Shown: positions 1 through 7,940 of the stretch, piece by piece
How the letters are laid out: every line of letters starts with the position of its first letter
How positions within the stretch are numbered: the first letter of the stretch is position 1
DNA from: an uncultured Prevotellaceae bacterium
Lineage (GTDB): Bacteria > Bacteroidota > Bacteroidia > Bacteroidales > Bacteroidaceae
Assembly (NCBI GenBank): GCA_902763615.1
Contig: CACWSX010000004.1
Location: 1 to 64,000 of the forward strand
Reading direction: 5' to 3'
DNA length: 64,000 nucleotides
Position numbers and translations under genes: made by a program
The notes under the pieces: generated by a model
The model's database searches: none
What the model was told of the DNA's origin: nothing
What the model saw: only the letters and a program-made list of their open reading frames with translations

Positions 1-192
1 TTTGGCCACCCTAATGGCAAGACCATCATGCTGTGCGCCAGACTCCATCCTGTCAATGAACCTAAATAGAGCCACCAGTCCCTCCTGCGCGACATCCTCA
101 GCGTCATCGTCATTACCAAAAAAACTTTGACCTACCGAGAGCATCAGCTCACGGAGTGCTGGGGCGATATGTTCAAACTCTTCTTGCGTCAT
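1..192 (-). CDS. ECF-type RNA polymerase sigma factor, N-terminal part (cut by window edge)
   Basis: Only the first 64 residues are inside the window; the rest lies beyond position 1. The start is the ATG at 192-190. The visible part is helical and contains DAEDVAQEGLVALFRFIDRM, which matches sigma-70 region 2 of extracytoplasmic-function factors (compare the family DAEDVVQE core-binding helix). Such factors bind core RNA polymerase and redirect it to a small regulon, often under an anti-sigma factor. No region 4 or anti-sigma gene can be seen here. It lies 31 bp downstream of the MutS-like gene on the same strand, so co-transcription is possible. Which signal it answers to cannot be told. 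Confidence 0.75.
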   Translation of the reverse strand, partial: MTQEEFEHIAPALRELMLSVGQSFFGNDDDAEDVAQEGLVALFRFIDRMESGAQHDGLAIRVAK

Positions 193-223
193 CTGCTATA
201 TAAGCGAATGTCAACGCGAAAAG

Positions 224-2035
224 TTAAGTCCTAATGAATGCTTTTTTTAGGATATTTTTTAGGAGATACGTTGCATTCTGATTTCTGGCCACACCTTCGG
301 AGAGCCGATAGGTGTAGGTGATTTCATCGGCGAGCCGGATTTCAAAACAATAGTTGTGAAAACGTTCGGGATGTTCCTGCTGCATCTTTGATAGTTCGAG
401 GTCGTGGGTAGCGATGATGCCTGTAATTGGGAGTGAGGTGACAGATTGCAGGAACAGGCGTGATCCATTCAGTTTGTCGAGCGAGTTGGTGCCTTTCAGG
501 ATTTCGTCAAGAATGATGAGCGTGTGGCGGTTTAGCCGACAGACTTCGATTAGCTGCTGCAATCTTAGCAGCTCTGCATTAAAGTAGCTGATGCCGTTGG
601 CAAGGTCGTCGGTGGTACGCATGCTGCTGAAAAGCGAGAAGAGTGAGATGCGAAGGCTATCGGCAAAGACAGGCATACCACAGCAGGCCAGCACATAGTT
701 GATGCCGATGGAACGGAGGAAGGTGCTCTTTCCCGCCATGTTTGCTCCGGTGATGATGTAGTAATGCAGGTCGGTGATGGTGAAGTCGTTACGTACGGCT
801 TTGGCTCCAAGGAAGGGATGATATAGTCCGCGGGCTTCGTAAACGACCTCATCCTTTTCGATGATTTCCGCATCTGTAGCGGCTGGCTCATTGTATCGGA
901 ACGTAGCCATCGAAACCAGCGCATCGAAGTGGCTGACGGCGGCTATCCATTCGTCAACGTGCATCATGTAGCGGTCTTGCCATAGGAGAAAACGCCGCAC
1001 GATAAAATAGTCGGCCAGATAGAGCGCATTGGAGATGGGCACCCATATCTCATTGCGCTGGTCAAGGTCGCTGATGATACCCTTTAACAGACGGAAAGAC
1101 TTCATCGCATCTTGATTGTTGTCAGACAACTGGCTGATGATGTTGCGGGTTTCCTGGCTTTCCAAATCAGATGTGACAATCTGCATGATCATGCTGACAT
1201 AGGTGGAAAGACGGGGCAGTATCATGTCTATACTCTGATGGACTCGCTTCAGTGTCCGTCCGAATACAAGATAGACCGCTGTTATCTGTAGCAGCACCCA
1301 TAGTAGAGGGAGTGTATCTGACAATGGGCCGAAGATGGCTCCTAACAACAATCCATAGAATACGATGATGCTTCCAATGGCTATCACGTACGATAACTTG
1401 CTGGCAGCAAGACGGGAAATATGCATGGCTTTTATCTCGCTAAGGGCCTTCAGCACATCAGATGTATTAACGTGCTTTCCATGAGTTGCAGCAAGGAATG
1501 CTGTGCGCAAAGGCTCCTTCGCAGCCAATTCACAGGCGGCCTCTCGTCGCTGTTCTATATCTGCTTTCGTCCGCACCCTGGTCTCAGCCAATTCCTTTGC
1601 AAGAAAATCACTGCCGCCAGAGGTGACGGTACGGTTGATACGATGGAACAATGACTGAGGTCCGAATATGTCGAGGTCGAGTGAAAATTCATGATGGGGA
1701 TTGATATACTGTTCGCCCGAAGAGAAACCAGAATAGTCGCCATGAAGATAAGCCAACTCCTTTTGATAAACGTTGCACATACTCTCTTTCTCTACCGACA
1801 GCCTGCTGTTTTTGCTGTCTTTCCAGCGTATCGCTATGTATAAAGCAATGCTCAGCGCCGCGCCAATCAGCGACACGATGCCACCTTCCCATGTTGTATA
1901 AAGCACTACGCAGATGACGGCCAACGCTACGGCCAGTAACTCCAGTACAACCATCAGGTGATTATACTTGTTCAATTGTTTTATCTCTGCCGTGAGCTCA
2001 GTGATACGCTCTCTGTATAGTTCCTTTGGTGTCAT
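224..2035 (-). CDS. Membrane-anchored MutS-like ATPase
   Basis: 603 residues. The C-terminal half is a MutS domain V ATPase: Walker A GANMAGKST at about 429-437, Walker B LIILDE at about 506-511, and the MutS-type stretch STFLRSIG. The N-terminal mismatch-binding and connector domains of true MutS (over 800 residues) are absent. Instead there are two hydrophobic hairpins, about residues 26-69 and 213-258, so the protein is probably membrane bound. Homologues are common in Bacteroidota and usually labelled DNA mismatch repair protein; their real role is not established and this one should not be called MutS. A TAACTTTG -7 box lies about 24 bp upstream. The ATG at 2035-2033 is the natural start. 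Confidence 0.85.
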   Translation of the reverse strand: MTPKELYRERITELTAEIKQLNKYNHLMVVLELLAVALAVICVVLYTTWEGGIVSLIGAALSIALYIAIRWKDSKNSRLSVEKESMCNVYQKELAYLHGDYSGFSSGEQYINPHHEFSLDLDIFGPQSLFHRINRTVTSGGSDFLAKELAETRVRTKADIEQRREAACELAAKEPLRTAFLAATHGKHVNTSDVLKALSEIKAMHISRLAASKLSYVIAIGSIIVFYGLLLGAIFGPLSDTLPLLWVLLQITAVYLVFGRTLKRVHQSIDMILPRLSTYVSMIMQIVTSDLESQETRNIISQLSDNNQDAMKSFRLLKGIISDLDQRNEIWVPISNALYLADYFIVRRFLLWQDRYMMHVDEWIAAVSHFDALVSMATFRYNEPAATDAEIIEKDEVVYEARGLYHPFLGAKAVRNDFTITDLHYYIITGANMAGKSTFLRSIGINYVLACCGMPVFADSLRISLFSLFSSMRTTDDLANGISYFNAELLRLQQLIEVCRLNRHTLIILDEILKGTNSLDKLNGSRLFLQSVTSLPITGIIATHDLELSKMQQEHPERFHNYCFEIRLADEITYTYRLSEGVARNQNATYLLKNILKKAFIRT

Positions 2036-2058
2036 CGTCTATTTCCGATATTCAACCG

Positions 2059-2066
2059 CAAAGTTA
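2059..2066 (-). promoter_or_regulatory. -7 box of Bacteroidota promoter for the MutS-like gene
   Basis: The minus strand reads TAACTTTG, matching TAnnTTTG, about 24 bp before the ATG. No good -33 TTTG is seen at the usual distance, so this rests on the -7 box alone. Confidence 0.45.
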
Positions 2067-2164
2067 TAGTATTTCTGCCGAATATCCGTCAATCAGATGA
2101 TAGATTTAACCATGTTTACGGATTTCCTTTAGTCTGATTATAAACGTATTTGCATGCAAAAAGG

Positions 2165-2195
2165 TTGTGTGAAGACAGAATTTTTTGTATATTTG
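2165..2195 (+). promoter_or_regulatory. Bacteroidota promoter for the GH43 gene
   Basis: TTG at 2165-2167, 20 bp, then TATATTTG at 2188-2195. This fits the -33/-7 consensus. It lies inside the longest possible reading frame (from 2154), which rules out that start and favours the ATG at 2223 or 2232. Confidence 0.7.
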
Positions 2196-2222
2196 CACCC
2201 GAAAACCAATCAAATAACGCGT

Positions 2223-3239
2223 ATGACTACGATGAAGACTTTAATGACGGCTGTCCTGCTAACTGTTGCTGTCAACTATATTATGGCTCAACAGCCCATC
2301 CTCACGGGCTTTCATGCCGACCCGGAGGTTCTCTATTCGACTAAGACGAAGAAATATTATATCTATAGCACTACCGATGGTACTCCCGGATGGGGCGGTC
2401 ATGACTTCAGCGTCTTCTCTTCAAAGAACCTTGTGGACTGGAAGGATGAAGGTAAGATGCTCGATGTGAAAGGCGACCAGGTGAAATGGGCTACGGGTAA
2501 TGCGTGGGCGCCCTGTATCATCGAGAAGGAAGGTAAATATTACTTTTATTTCTCTGCTCATAACCCCCAGTCAAAGCGTAAGGAGATTGGTGTGGCTGTG
2601 AGCGATAGTCCTACGGGGCCGTTTGTAGACAGCGGTGCTCCCATTATTACCGACAAAGACAGGCCCAAGGAGGCTCGTGGTGGGCAAGCCATCGATGTCG
2701 ATGTGTTTAAAGATCCGAAGAGCGGCAAATATTATCTCTACTGGGGTAATGGCTTTATGGCAGGTGCCGAGCTCAACGATGATATGCTTTCGGTGAAAAA
2801 GGAGACCATTACCCTCCTCACGCCCAAGGACGGCAGTCTGCAGACGTGGGCCTACCGCGAGGGAACCTATGTCTTCTGGCGTAAAGGCAAGTATTATTTC
2901 CTTTGGAGCGTTGACGACACCGGTTCGCCCAACTACCACGTATGCTATGGCACAGCGGAATCACCTCTTGGTCCCATCCATATAGATGAGGACAGTTACC
3001 TTGTCCTCAAACAGAAACCTGAGGACGGCATTTATGGAACTGCCCATAATTCCGTACTACAGATTCCTGGAAAGGACAAATGGTATATCGTATATCACCG
3101 CATCAACAAGGACTATGTGAACCACGAGCCCGGCATCCACCGCGAAGTGTGTATCGACCGCATGACGTTCGACAAGCAGGGGCGCATCATTCCTGTTGTT
3201 CCCACACTCGATGGCCCTGCACCGCTAAAGAAGAAGTGA
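2223..3239 (+). CDS. Secreted glycoside hydrolase family 43 (arabinofuranosidase/xylosidase type)
   Basis: 338 residues from the ATG at 2223; a second ATG at 2232 is nearly as good. An upstream ATG at 2154 is rejected because the promoter lies downstream of it. A signal peptide (about residues 1-22, ending AQQ) indicates export. The five-bladed propeller signatures of GH43 are present: Asp33 in HADPEV (general base), Asp158 in the IDVDVFKDP stretch (pKa-tuning Asp), and Glu213 in YREGTYV (general acid). Family members remove arabinose or xylose from plant cell-wall polymers. The subfamily and exact substrate cannot be fixed here. It is convergent with a GH28 gene, so both may act on pectin side chains. 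There are no accessory binding domains. Confidence 0.85.
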   Translation: MTTMKTLMTAVLLTVAVNYIMAQQPILTGFHADPEVLYSTKTKKYYIYSTTDGTPGWGGHDFSVFSSKNLVDWKDEGKMLDVKGDQVKWATGNAWAPCIIEKEGKYYFYFSAHNPQSKRKEIGVAVSDSPTGPFVDSGAPIITDKDRPKEARGGQAIDVDVFKDPKSGKYYLYWGNGFMAGAELNDDMLSVKKETITLLTPKDGSLQTWAYREGTYVFWRKGKYYFLWSVDDTGSPNYHVCYGTAESPLGPIHIDEDSYLVLKQKPEDGIYGTAHNSVLQIPGKDKWYIVYHRINKDYVNHEPGIHREVCIDRMTFDKQGRIIPVVPTLDGPAPLKKK

Positions 3240-3243
3240 CTCC

Positions 3244-3378
3244 TTATGAGAAAAACTTGATGGTGCCTTGTACGGGTTCGTCAAGTGTGCTTGCGACGGC
3301 CACCGCCTCTTGGAGGTCACTCTCGACTACTACCGTCTCCGTCTTCCCGACTTTCCCGAACTCAAATCCCTCAGCGTC
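3244..3378 (-). pseudogene. Orphan copy of the ftsZ 3' end
   Basis: Positions 3244-3299 match the last 56 bp of ftsZ (5093-5148) in the same orientation at 50 of 56 positions; all six differences are transitions. Read on the minus strand it encodes VASTLDEPVQGTIKFFS and a stop, against VASTPDEPVQGTIKFFS in FtsZ. Five of the six changes are silent. The frame stays open upstream to a TAG at 3381-3379 but that part does not resemble the FtsZ linker, and no ATG is present. It overlaps the last codons of the GH28 gene. It is either a remnant of a second ftsZ or the scar of an insertion downstream of ftsZ. Confidence 0.7.
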
Positions 3379-4780
3379 CTACAGGAACTATATTCTTAAC
3401 ATCTTCGAGTACGATGTCTGGACGCTCATCGGGTTTCATCAGTTCGAAATTTACATTCTGTAGGTAGAGACCGTCGACGTGGCGGGCAAAGAGACCGTAG
3501 GCAGGTGTAGGTCCAGCCCAGCGGGGTTCGGGATAGTTGGTGCCCTGCTCGCGATAGGATGTCGAGACCTTCTTGCCCCCGCCCCGATACTGGATGCGGA
3601 TGTTTGTGAGCGACACGTTTCTGATGGGTTCACCCTCCATACCTGTGATAATGATGCCGGCCAGTGAGTCGCAATCATCGGCAATCACATTGTTAATATA
3701 TATGTCACGTGCAGATGATAGTCGTGTCACTTCTTTGGGCCCGCGGTTACGACAGCCCGTTGTGATATAGATGGGATAATGGTGCACGTGGCTTAGTGAA
3801 ACGTTCGATACCGTGATGTTCTCCATCCGTCCTTGGTCCACTTCTTCGAATGCGAGGCCGCTGCTCCACATACAGGTGCAGTTGGAGATGGTGATATTTC
3901 GATAGCCACCGTTCGACTCGGTGCCGAGCTTGATACGCCCGCACACCCAGTTCACCTTTTCCGGGATATACTCGCCACTCAGGAAAGTCCCTAGTTTATA
4001 GCCCGTCACAACGCAGTTGGTGATGAGAATGTGCTCGCATAGCACAGGCCGCTTCAGGGCATAAGAACTCTTCAGTACGATAGCATCGTCATTGGGTGTG
4101 TTCACCTTGGTATTGCTCACGGTGAAGTATTTGCAACAATCGATGTCGATACCGTCGCGGTTGGTGTCAATCGTCACGTTATCAATCGTACCGATGTCAC
4201 AACCTGTAGTAATGATGGCGAAGTGTCCGCCACGAAAGATGGTGATGTCACGGATGGTGACGTTACGACACAGTTTCAGGGCAATAGCCTTGTCGCCCGT
4301 ACCTATCGAACCGCCCTGCACGTTGCCGGCCTTTTCGGTATCGCGCTTCGTCAGTCCCTCGCCGTCAATCATCCCATGACCAGTAATGCTGACGTTCTGC
4401 TGTCCTTCGGCCCAGATTAGCGAGTTGTGGAAATAGGTATGCCCACCGTCCTGATATTCAGGTCCGCCAAAGACCTCGCTCTTGTCGTATGCCTTCATCT
4501 CTGCAGGGGCTGCCAGAATCTTCGCCCCAGCCATCAAGTGCAGGTCTATATTGCTCTTTAGCCGGATGCTCCCGCAGAGATACGTACCTGCCGTAAGCAC
4601 CACCTGTCCGCCCCCATCCTTGGTGGCAGCCTCTATCGCCTTATTGATGGCCACATGGTCAAGAGCATTGCCATCACCTTTGGCACCATAGTCACGCACG
4701 TTATAGACACCAAGCATTGCGGCCTGCACGCCTAATACGCACAAGATCAGCATCATGCTGCACAATAATCGCTGTTTCAT
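3371..4780 (-). CDS. Secreted glycoside hydrolase family 28 (polygalacturonase type)
   Basis: 469 residues with an N-terminal signal peptide (about 1-20). The N-terminal YNVRDYGAKGDG motif and the right-handed beta-helix repeats are typical of GH28. Catalytic features: NTNRDGID at about 206-213, the Asp pair in PNDDAIVLKS at about 229-238, and the substrate-binding GRIKLGTES at about 281-289. The family hydrolyses galacturonan or rhamnogalacturonan backbones in pectin. The NTNRDGID form resembles Bacteroidota exo-acting members, but specificity is not determined. It lies 34 bp downstream of the short PBP2-like ORF and could be read through from the dcw operon. Its 3' end overlaps the ftsZ-tail remnant. 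Confidence 0.88.
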   Translation of the reverse strand: MKQRLLCSMMLILCVLGVQAAMLGVYNVRDYGAKGDGNALDHVAINKAIEAATKDGGGQVVLTAGTYLCGSIRLKSNIDLHLMAGAKILAAPAEMKAYDKSEVFGGPEYQDGGHTYFHNSLIWAEGQQNVSITGHGMIDGEGLTKRDTEKAGNVQGGSIGTGDKAIALKLCRNVTIRDITIFRGGHFAIITTGCDIGTIDNVTIDTNRDGIDIDCCKYFTVSNTKVNTPNDDAIVLKSSYALKRPVLCEHILITNCVVTGYKLGTFLSGEYIPEKVNWVCGRIKLGTESNGGYRNITISNCTCMWSSGLAFEEVDQGRMENITVSNVSLSHVHHYPIYITTGCRNRGPKEVTRLSSARDIYINNVIADDCDSLAGIIITGMEGEPIRNVSLTNIRIQYRGGGKKVSTSYREQGTNYPEPRWAGPTPAYGLFARHVDGLYLQNVNFELMKPDERPDIVLEDVKNIVPVGR

Positions 4781-4814
4781 ACGTTAATCAATGAAATAAA
4801 CTGCGTAGAAATTT

Positions 4815-5084
4815 TTACCATTTGTCTTTGTTTGAATCGTATCGTCCCAACGATGGTCTTTCGGAAAAGGCATTCCTCCCCAGGCCTTCACTTAAGATAA
4901 TCTCGCCGTTCTCAGGATTGATGGCAACGATGCTGCCCGTTTTGCCTTTCAGCAGACGCTCGCCCAACTGCTGCAGCATCGGACGAATGGTTAGAGGGCC
5001 GTCTGTTGGAAGACCTTGTGCTTGAATAGTCATGTCTGTCAAAGACATAACTATTATGAAAAGGAACGTGAAAAGATGTTTCAC
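4815..5084 (-). CDS. Short secreted ORF with a PBP2-like segment, probable gene fragment
   Basis: 89 residues, starting 8 bp after the ftsZ stop on the same strand, so it is probably on the same mRNA. Residues 1-23 look like a signal peptide. The middle, LQQLGERLLKGKTGSIVAIN followed by PENGEII, closely resembles the stretch of class B penicillin-binding proteins (PBP2/MrdA) just before the transpeptidase domain. After that the resemblance stops and the ORF ends within about 25 residues. None of the SxxK, SxN or KTG catalytic motifs is present, so it cannot be a transpeptidase. It may be a decayed PBP2 copy or a small exported protein built from one. The resemblance is judged by eye. Confidence 0.5.
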   Translation of the reverse strand: MKHLFTFLFIIVMSLTDMTIQAQGLPTDGPLTIRPMLQQLGERLLKGKTGSIVAINPENGEIILSEGLGRNAFSERPSLGRYDSNKDKW

Positions 5085-5092
5085 GATGGCTT

Positions 5093-6430
5093 TTACGAGA
5101 AGAACTTGATAGTGCCTTGCACAGGTTCGTCAGGTGTGCTTGCGACGGGCTCTTCGTGCACGTAGTCGCCTGTAGCCTGGGAGTTGATGCTGTCGAGGAT
5201 CTCACGGGTACGCTTGTAAGTAGGCGTGGACTCCACAGCGGAGATGACATCATCGTTGTCGAGGTCCTCAGGACGGAACAGATAGATGTTTGGACGGCGC
5301 TTGTAGCGCTTGGCGGTGCTGTCGCCACCATAGAAGCGGTTACGGCGGTCCTGACGTTCCAATGCCTTGGCCTGCTCCTCTGCGATACGGTTGATGTCGT
5401 CCTGTGTATGTTTCTTCATGTGGGCATCCATACCGTCGACGCTCTCGATGCCGAAGCCGGTGGCCAGAATGGTAACCTTAACCTTCTTGCCGAGTTCCGG
5501 ATCGGTTGCCAGACCCCACTTGATTTCGAAGTCACTGCCAAACTTGGCCATGAAGTCGTTCACATCATTCATCTCCTCCATCATCAGCGACTGCTGACCG
5601 TCCTTGGAACCTGCAAACGAGATAGAGAGCAGGATCTTCTTGGAGTTGAAGATATCATTGTCATTGAGCAATGGTGAGTTGAGGGCATCTTCAATGGCCT
5701 TTTTCACGCGGCCCTCGCCCTCGCCATAGCCAGTAGACATAATAGCGACACCACCATCTTTTAGTACGGTCTTCACATCGTTGAAATCGAGGTTGATGAG
5801 GCCGTGAACGGTGATGATCTCTGCGATGGACTTGGCAGCGACTGAAAGCGTATCGTCGGCCTTGCCGAAGGCGTCGAGCACAGAGAGCTCAGGGTAAATC
5901 TCGCGTAGGCGTTCATTATTTATAACGAGCAGAGCATCGACATGCTTCTGCATCTCTTCGACGCCATCGAGGGCCTGATCAATCTTGCGGTCGCCTTCGA
6001 AGCGGAAGGGGATGGTGACAATACCCACGGTGAGGATGCCGAGTTCCTTGGAGACACGGGCAATGACGGGCGCTGCACCAGTACCTGTGCCACCGCCCAT
6101 ACCGGCTGTGATAAAAGCCATGCGGGTACCATCGTTGAGCATGTTTGTGATGTCATCGAGGCTTTCTTCCGCAGCCTGACGGGCCTTCTCGGGCTTATTA
6201 CCTGCGCCGAGGCCTTCCTTGCCCAACTGCAGATGCACAGGTACAGGCGAATCGTTGAGAGCCTGGTTGTCTGTGTTGCACAGAACGAACGTCACATCGT
6301 GAATGCCTTCACGATACATGTGGTTAACGGCGTTTCCGCCACCGCCGCCTACACCAATCACTTTGATGATGCTTTGATCCTTCTCGGGGGCTCCGAAGTC
6401 GAGGATATCTATATTCATATTGTCTGCCAT
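5093..6430 (-). CDS. ftsZ: Cell division GTPase FtsZ
   Basis: 445 residues from the ATG at 6430; the longer frame to 6475 overlaps ftsA and its extra residues are not FtsZ-like. Tubulin-fold GTPase that forms the Z ring at midcell. Visible: glycine-rich GVGGGGGNAVNHM near the N terminus, the nucleotide loop GMGGGTGTGAAPV, the synergy loop NLDFNDVK, a variable linker, and the Bacteroidota C-terminal peptide GTIKFFS that contacts FtsA. It is the last conserved member of the dcw unit, 13 bp after ftsA. A diverged copy of its last 56 bp sits 1.8 kb downstream. Confidence 0.98.
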   Translation of the reverse strand: MADNMNIDILDFGAPEKDQSIIKVIGVGGGGGNAVNHMYREGIHDVTFVLCNTDNQALNDSPVPVHLQLGKEGLGAGNKPEKARQAAEESLDDITNMLNDGTRMAFITAGMGGGTGTGAAPVIARVSKELGILTVGIVTIPFRFEGDRKIDQALDGVEEMQKHVDALLVINNERLREIYPELSVLDAFGKADDTLSVAAKSIAEIITVHGLINLDFNDVKTVLKDGGVAIMSTGYGEGEGRVKKAIEDALNSPLLNDNDIFNSKKILLSISFAGSKDGQQSLMMEEMNDVNDFMAKFGSDFEIKWGLATDPELGKKVKVTILATGFGIESVDGMDAHMKKHTQDDINRIAEEQAKALERQDRRNRFYGGDSTAKRYKRRPNIYLFRPEDLDNDDVISAVESTPTYKRTREILDSINSQATGDYVHEEPVASTPDEPVQGTIKFFS

Positions 6431-6443
6431 AATCTTTGTTTTT

Positions 6444-7895
6444 TTAATCTTCTTCTTCAACAATCGACTTACCAAACTTCTTGATGCCCTTCATGGCCTT
6501 GTTCCAGAAGCTGTTCTCTCGTTTCTCAGCAGCGATACGTTGGCGCTCTGCCTCTTCCTGCTCACGCTTTTGGCGGTCTTCCTCCTCTTGCTGTCGGCGA
6601 CGCTCTTCTTCTGCTTTCTGTTTTTCTGCCTCGGTTCGAATGACACCAGCAGGAATTTCACTGATTTGACGAGCCTGGCGCTGGTCGGTAGTGGGATGAG
6701 GTGTTGATTCTTTTTTGGCATTGCCAAAAAGGTCGTCACTAACTGCGCTTCCTGCACAATTAATATCACCCTTGGCGAGCAAGCCTAATACGGTGTTCAT
6801 TTTGCCATCTTTGGCCTTGATGTCTTCTTGGGTGGCATTGATAGTGTGGGTGACGAATTTTGCAGTGCGGATCTTTTCTACATGGGTGTGGTTCATAAAA
6901 GCTTGTTCGATGTTGCTCATATTAGAACCGCCACCCGTAAGAATGATACCTCCCAATAGCTTATCGTAATATTCCGACGGAATCTGATACCATACATTCT
7001 CGATGATTTCCTCTAGTCGACCTTCCACAATCTCAATGAACTTACGACTCTCTACCTGACGCTCCAGATCGATGGAATATTTCAGGTTACTGTCGATATC
7101 ATTATTATCGGTATAGGCAGAGGCATATTTCAACTTCATTCGCTCGGCATCACTCTCTTCCATCTGGAGGGTGGCGATGTCCTTGGTGATGTTATTACCG
7201 CCAAGTGGGATGACAGCAAGATGGCGCAGGATGTTTTTGCTATAAACGGAAACCGTCGTGGTGTCAGAACCGATGTCGACCAAGGCACAGCCGGAACGTT
7301 TCTCTGCCTCTGTCAGCACGGCGTCGGCCAAGGCCAGCGGTGCCAAATACATCTCTGCAACGTTGATACCAGCGACTTCAAAACACTTGTTGAGGTTGCG
7401 GTAAAACGTTTTTCGTTCCAGGATATTAAGGAAGTTTCCCTCCAAGTGGGAAGCCTGAATTCCTACAGGATCGAGCTGGTACTGAGAGTCGACCTTGTAT
7501 TCCTGAACGGCAGCATCAAGGATTTCCTGATCCTGATATTTCATGTTGCGGTTGGCGTCCATGAGCTCAATGACCATGTCTTGTGTGATACGTGTGTCCG
7601 CAGGCAGATCTTTGGCAACAATATTTCTGACACTGCGGATGGATTGTCCGCCAACGCCAACGTATACCTGGAGAATCTCTGTCTTGAGTTGGTTCTCTAG
7701 TTTCTTGATGATGTTAGTCAGGCATTGTGCGGTCTTGTCAATATTATACACATACCCTTTGCGGATGAAGGATGATGAGTCCTCCTTCACCACACTGAGG
7801 ACGGTAATACTACCATCGAGATTCTTTTGTCCCGCGATACCGGTCATCTTGGATGAACCGAGTTCGATTGCTACGATAAATTCCTTTGCTGCCAT
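6444..7895 (-). CDS. ftsA: Cell division protein FtsA (actin-like membrane tether)
   Basis: 483 residues. Actin-fold ATPase that links FtsZ filaments to the membrane and recruits later divisome proteins. The start AIELGSSKMTG is the phosphate-1 motif and ILTGGGSNMSNIEQ in the second half is the adenosine motif; the 1C-type domain lies between. The C-terminal tail is longer than in E. coli: a strongly charged E/K/R/Q coiled-coil-like stretch of about 50 residues, then WNKAMKGIKKFGKSIVEEED, which could serve as the amphipathic membrane helix. It lies between ftsQ (45 bp) and ftsZ (13 bp). Confidence 0.97.
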   Translation of the reverse strand: MAAKEFIVAIELGSSKMTGIAGQKNLDGSITVLSVVKEDSSSFIRKGYVYNIDKTAQCLTNIIKKLENQLKTEILQVYVGVGGQSIRSVRNIVAKDLPADTRITQDMVIELMDANRNMKYQDQEILDAAVQEYKVDSQYQLDPVGIQASHLEGNFLNILERKTFYRNLNKCFEVAGINVAEMYLAPLALADAVLTEAEKRSGCALVDIGSDTTTVSVYSKNILRHLAVIPLGGNNITKDIATLQMEESDAERMKLKYASAYTDNNDIDSNLKYSIDLERQVESRKFIEIVEGRLEEIIENVWYQIPSEYYDKLLGGIILTGGGSNMSNIEQAFMNHTHVEKIRTAKFVTHTINATQEDIKAKDGKMNTVLGLLAKGDINCAGSAVSDDLFGNAKKESTPHPTTDQRQARQISEIPAGVIRTEAEKQKAEEERRRQQEEEDRQKREQEEAERQRIAAEKRENSFWNKAMKGIKKFGKSIVEEED

Positions 7896-7940
7896 CTTTT
7901 ATATCTTTGTACTTTGAAATGTGTTCTTTGAGATTGATGA

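Noticed and set aside
193-223. Sigma70-like TTGACA upstream of the sigma factor gene
   Set aside because: It is on the minus strand with a -10-like TTATAT only 5 bp away, wrong spacing, and Bacteroidota do not use this promoter type.
2154-2222. Earlier start for the GH43 gene
   Set aside because: The promoter -7 box lies inside this stretch and the extra residues precede a normal signal peptide.
6431-6475. Longer N terminus of ftsZ
   Set aside because: It would overlap ftsA; MADNMNIDILDFG is the usual start and the extra residues are the ftsA end read in another frame.
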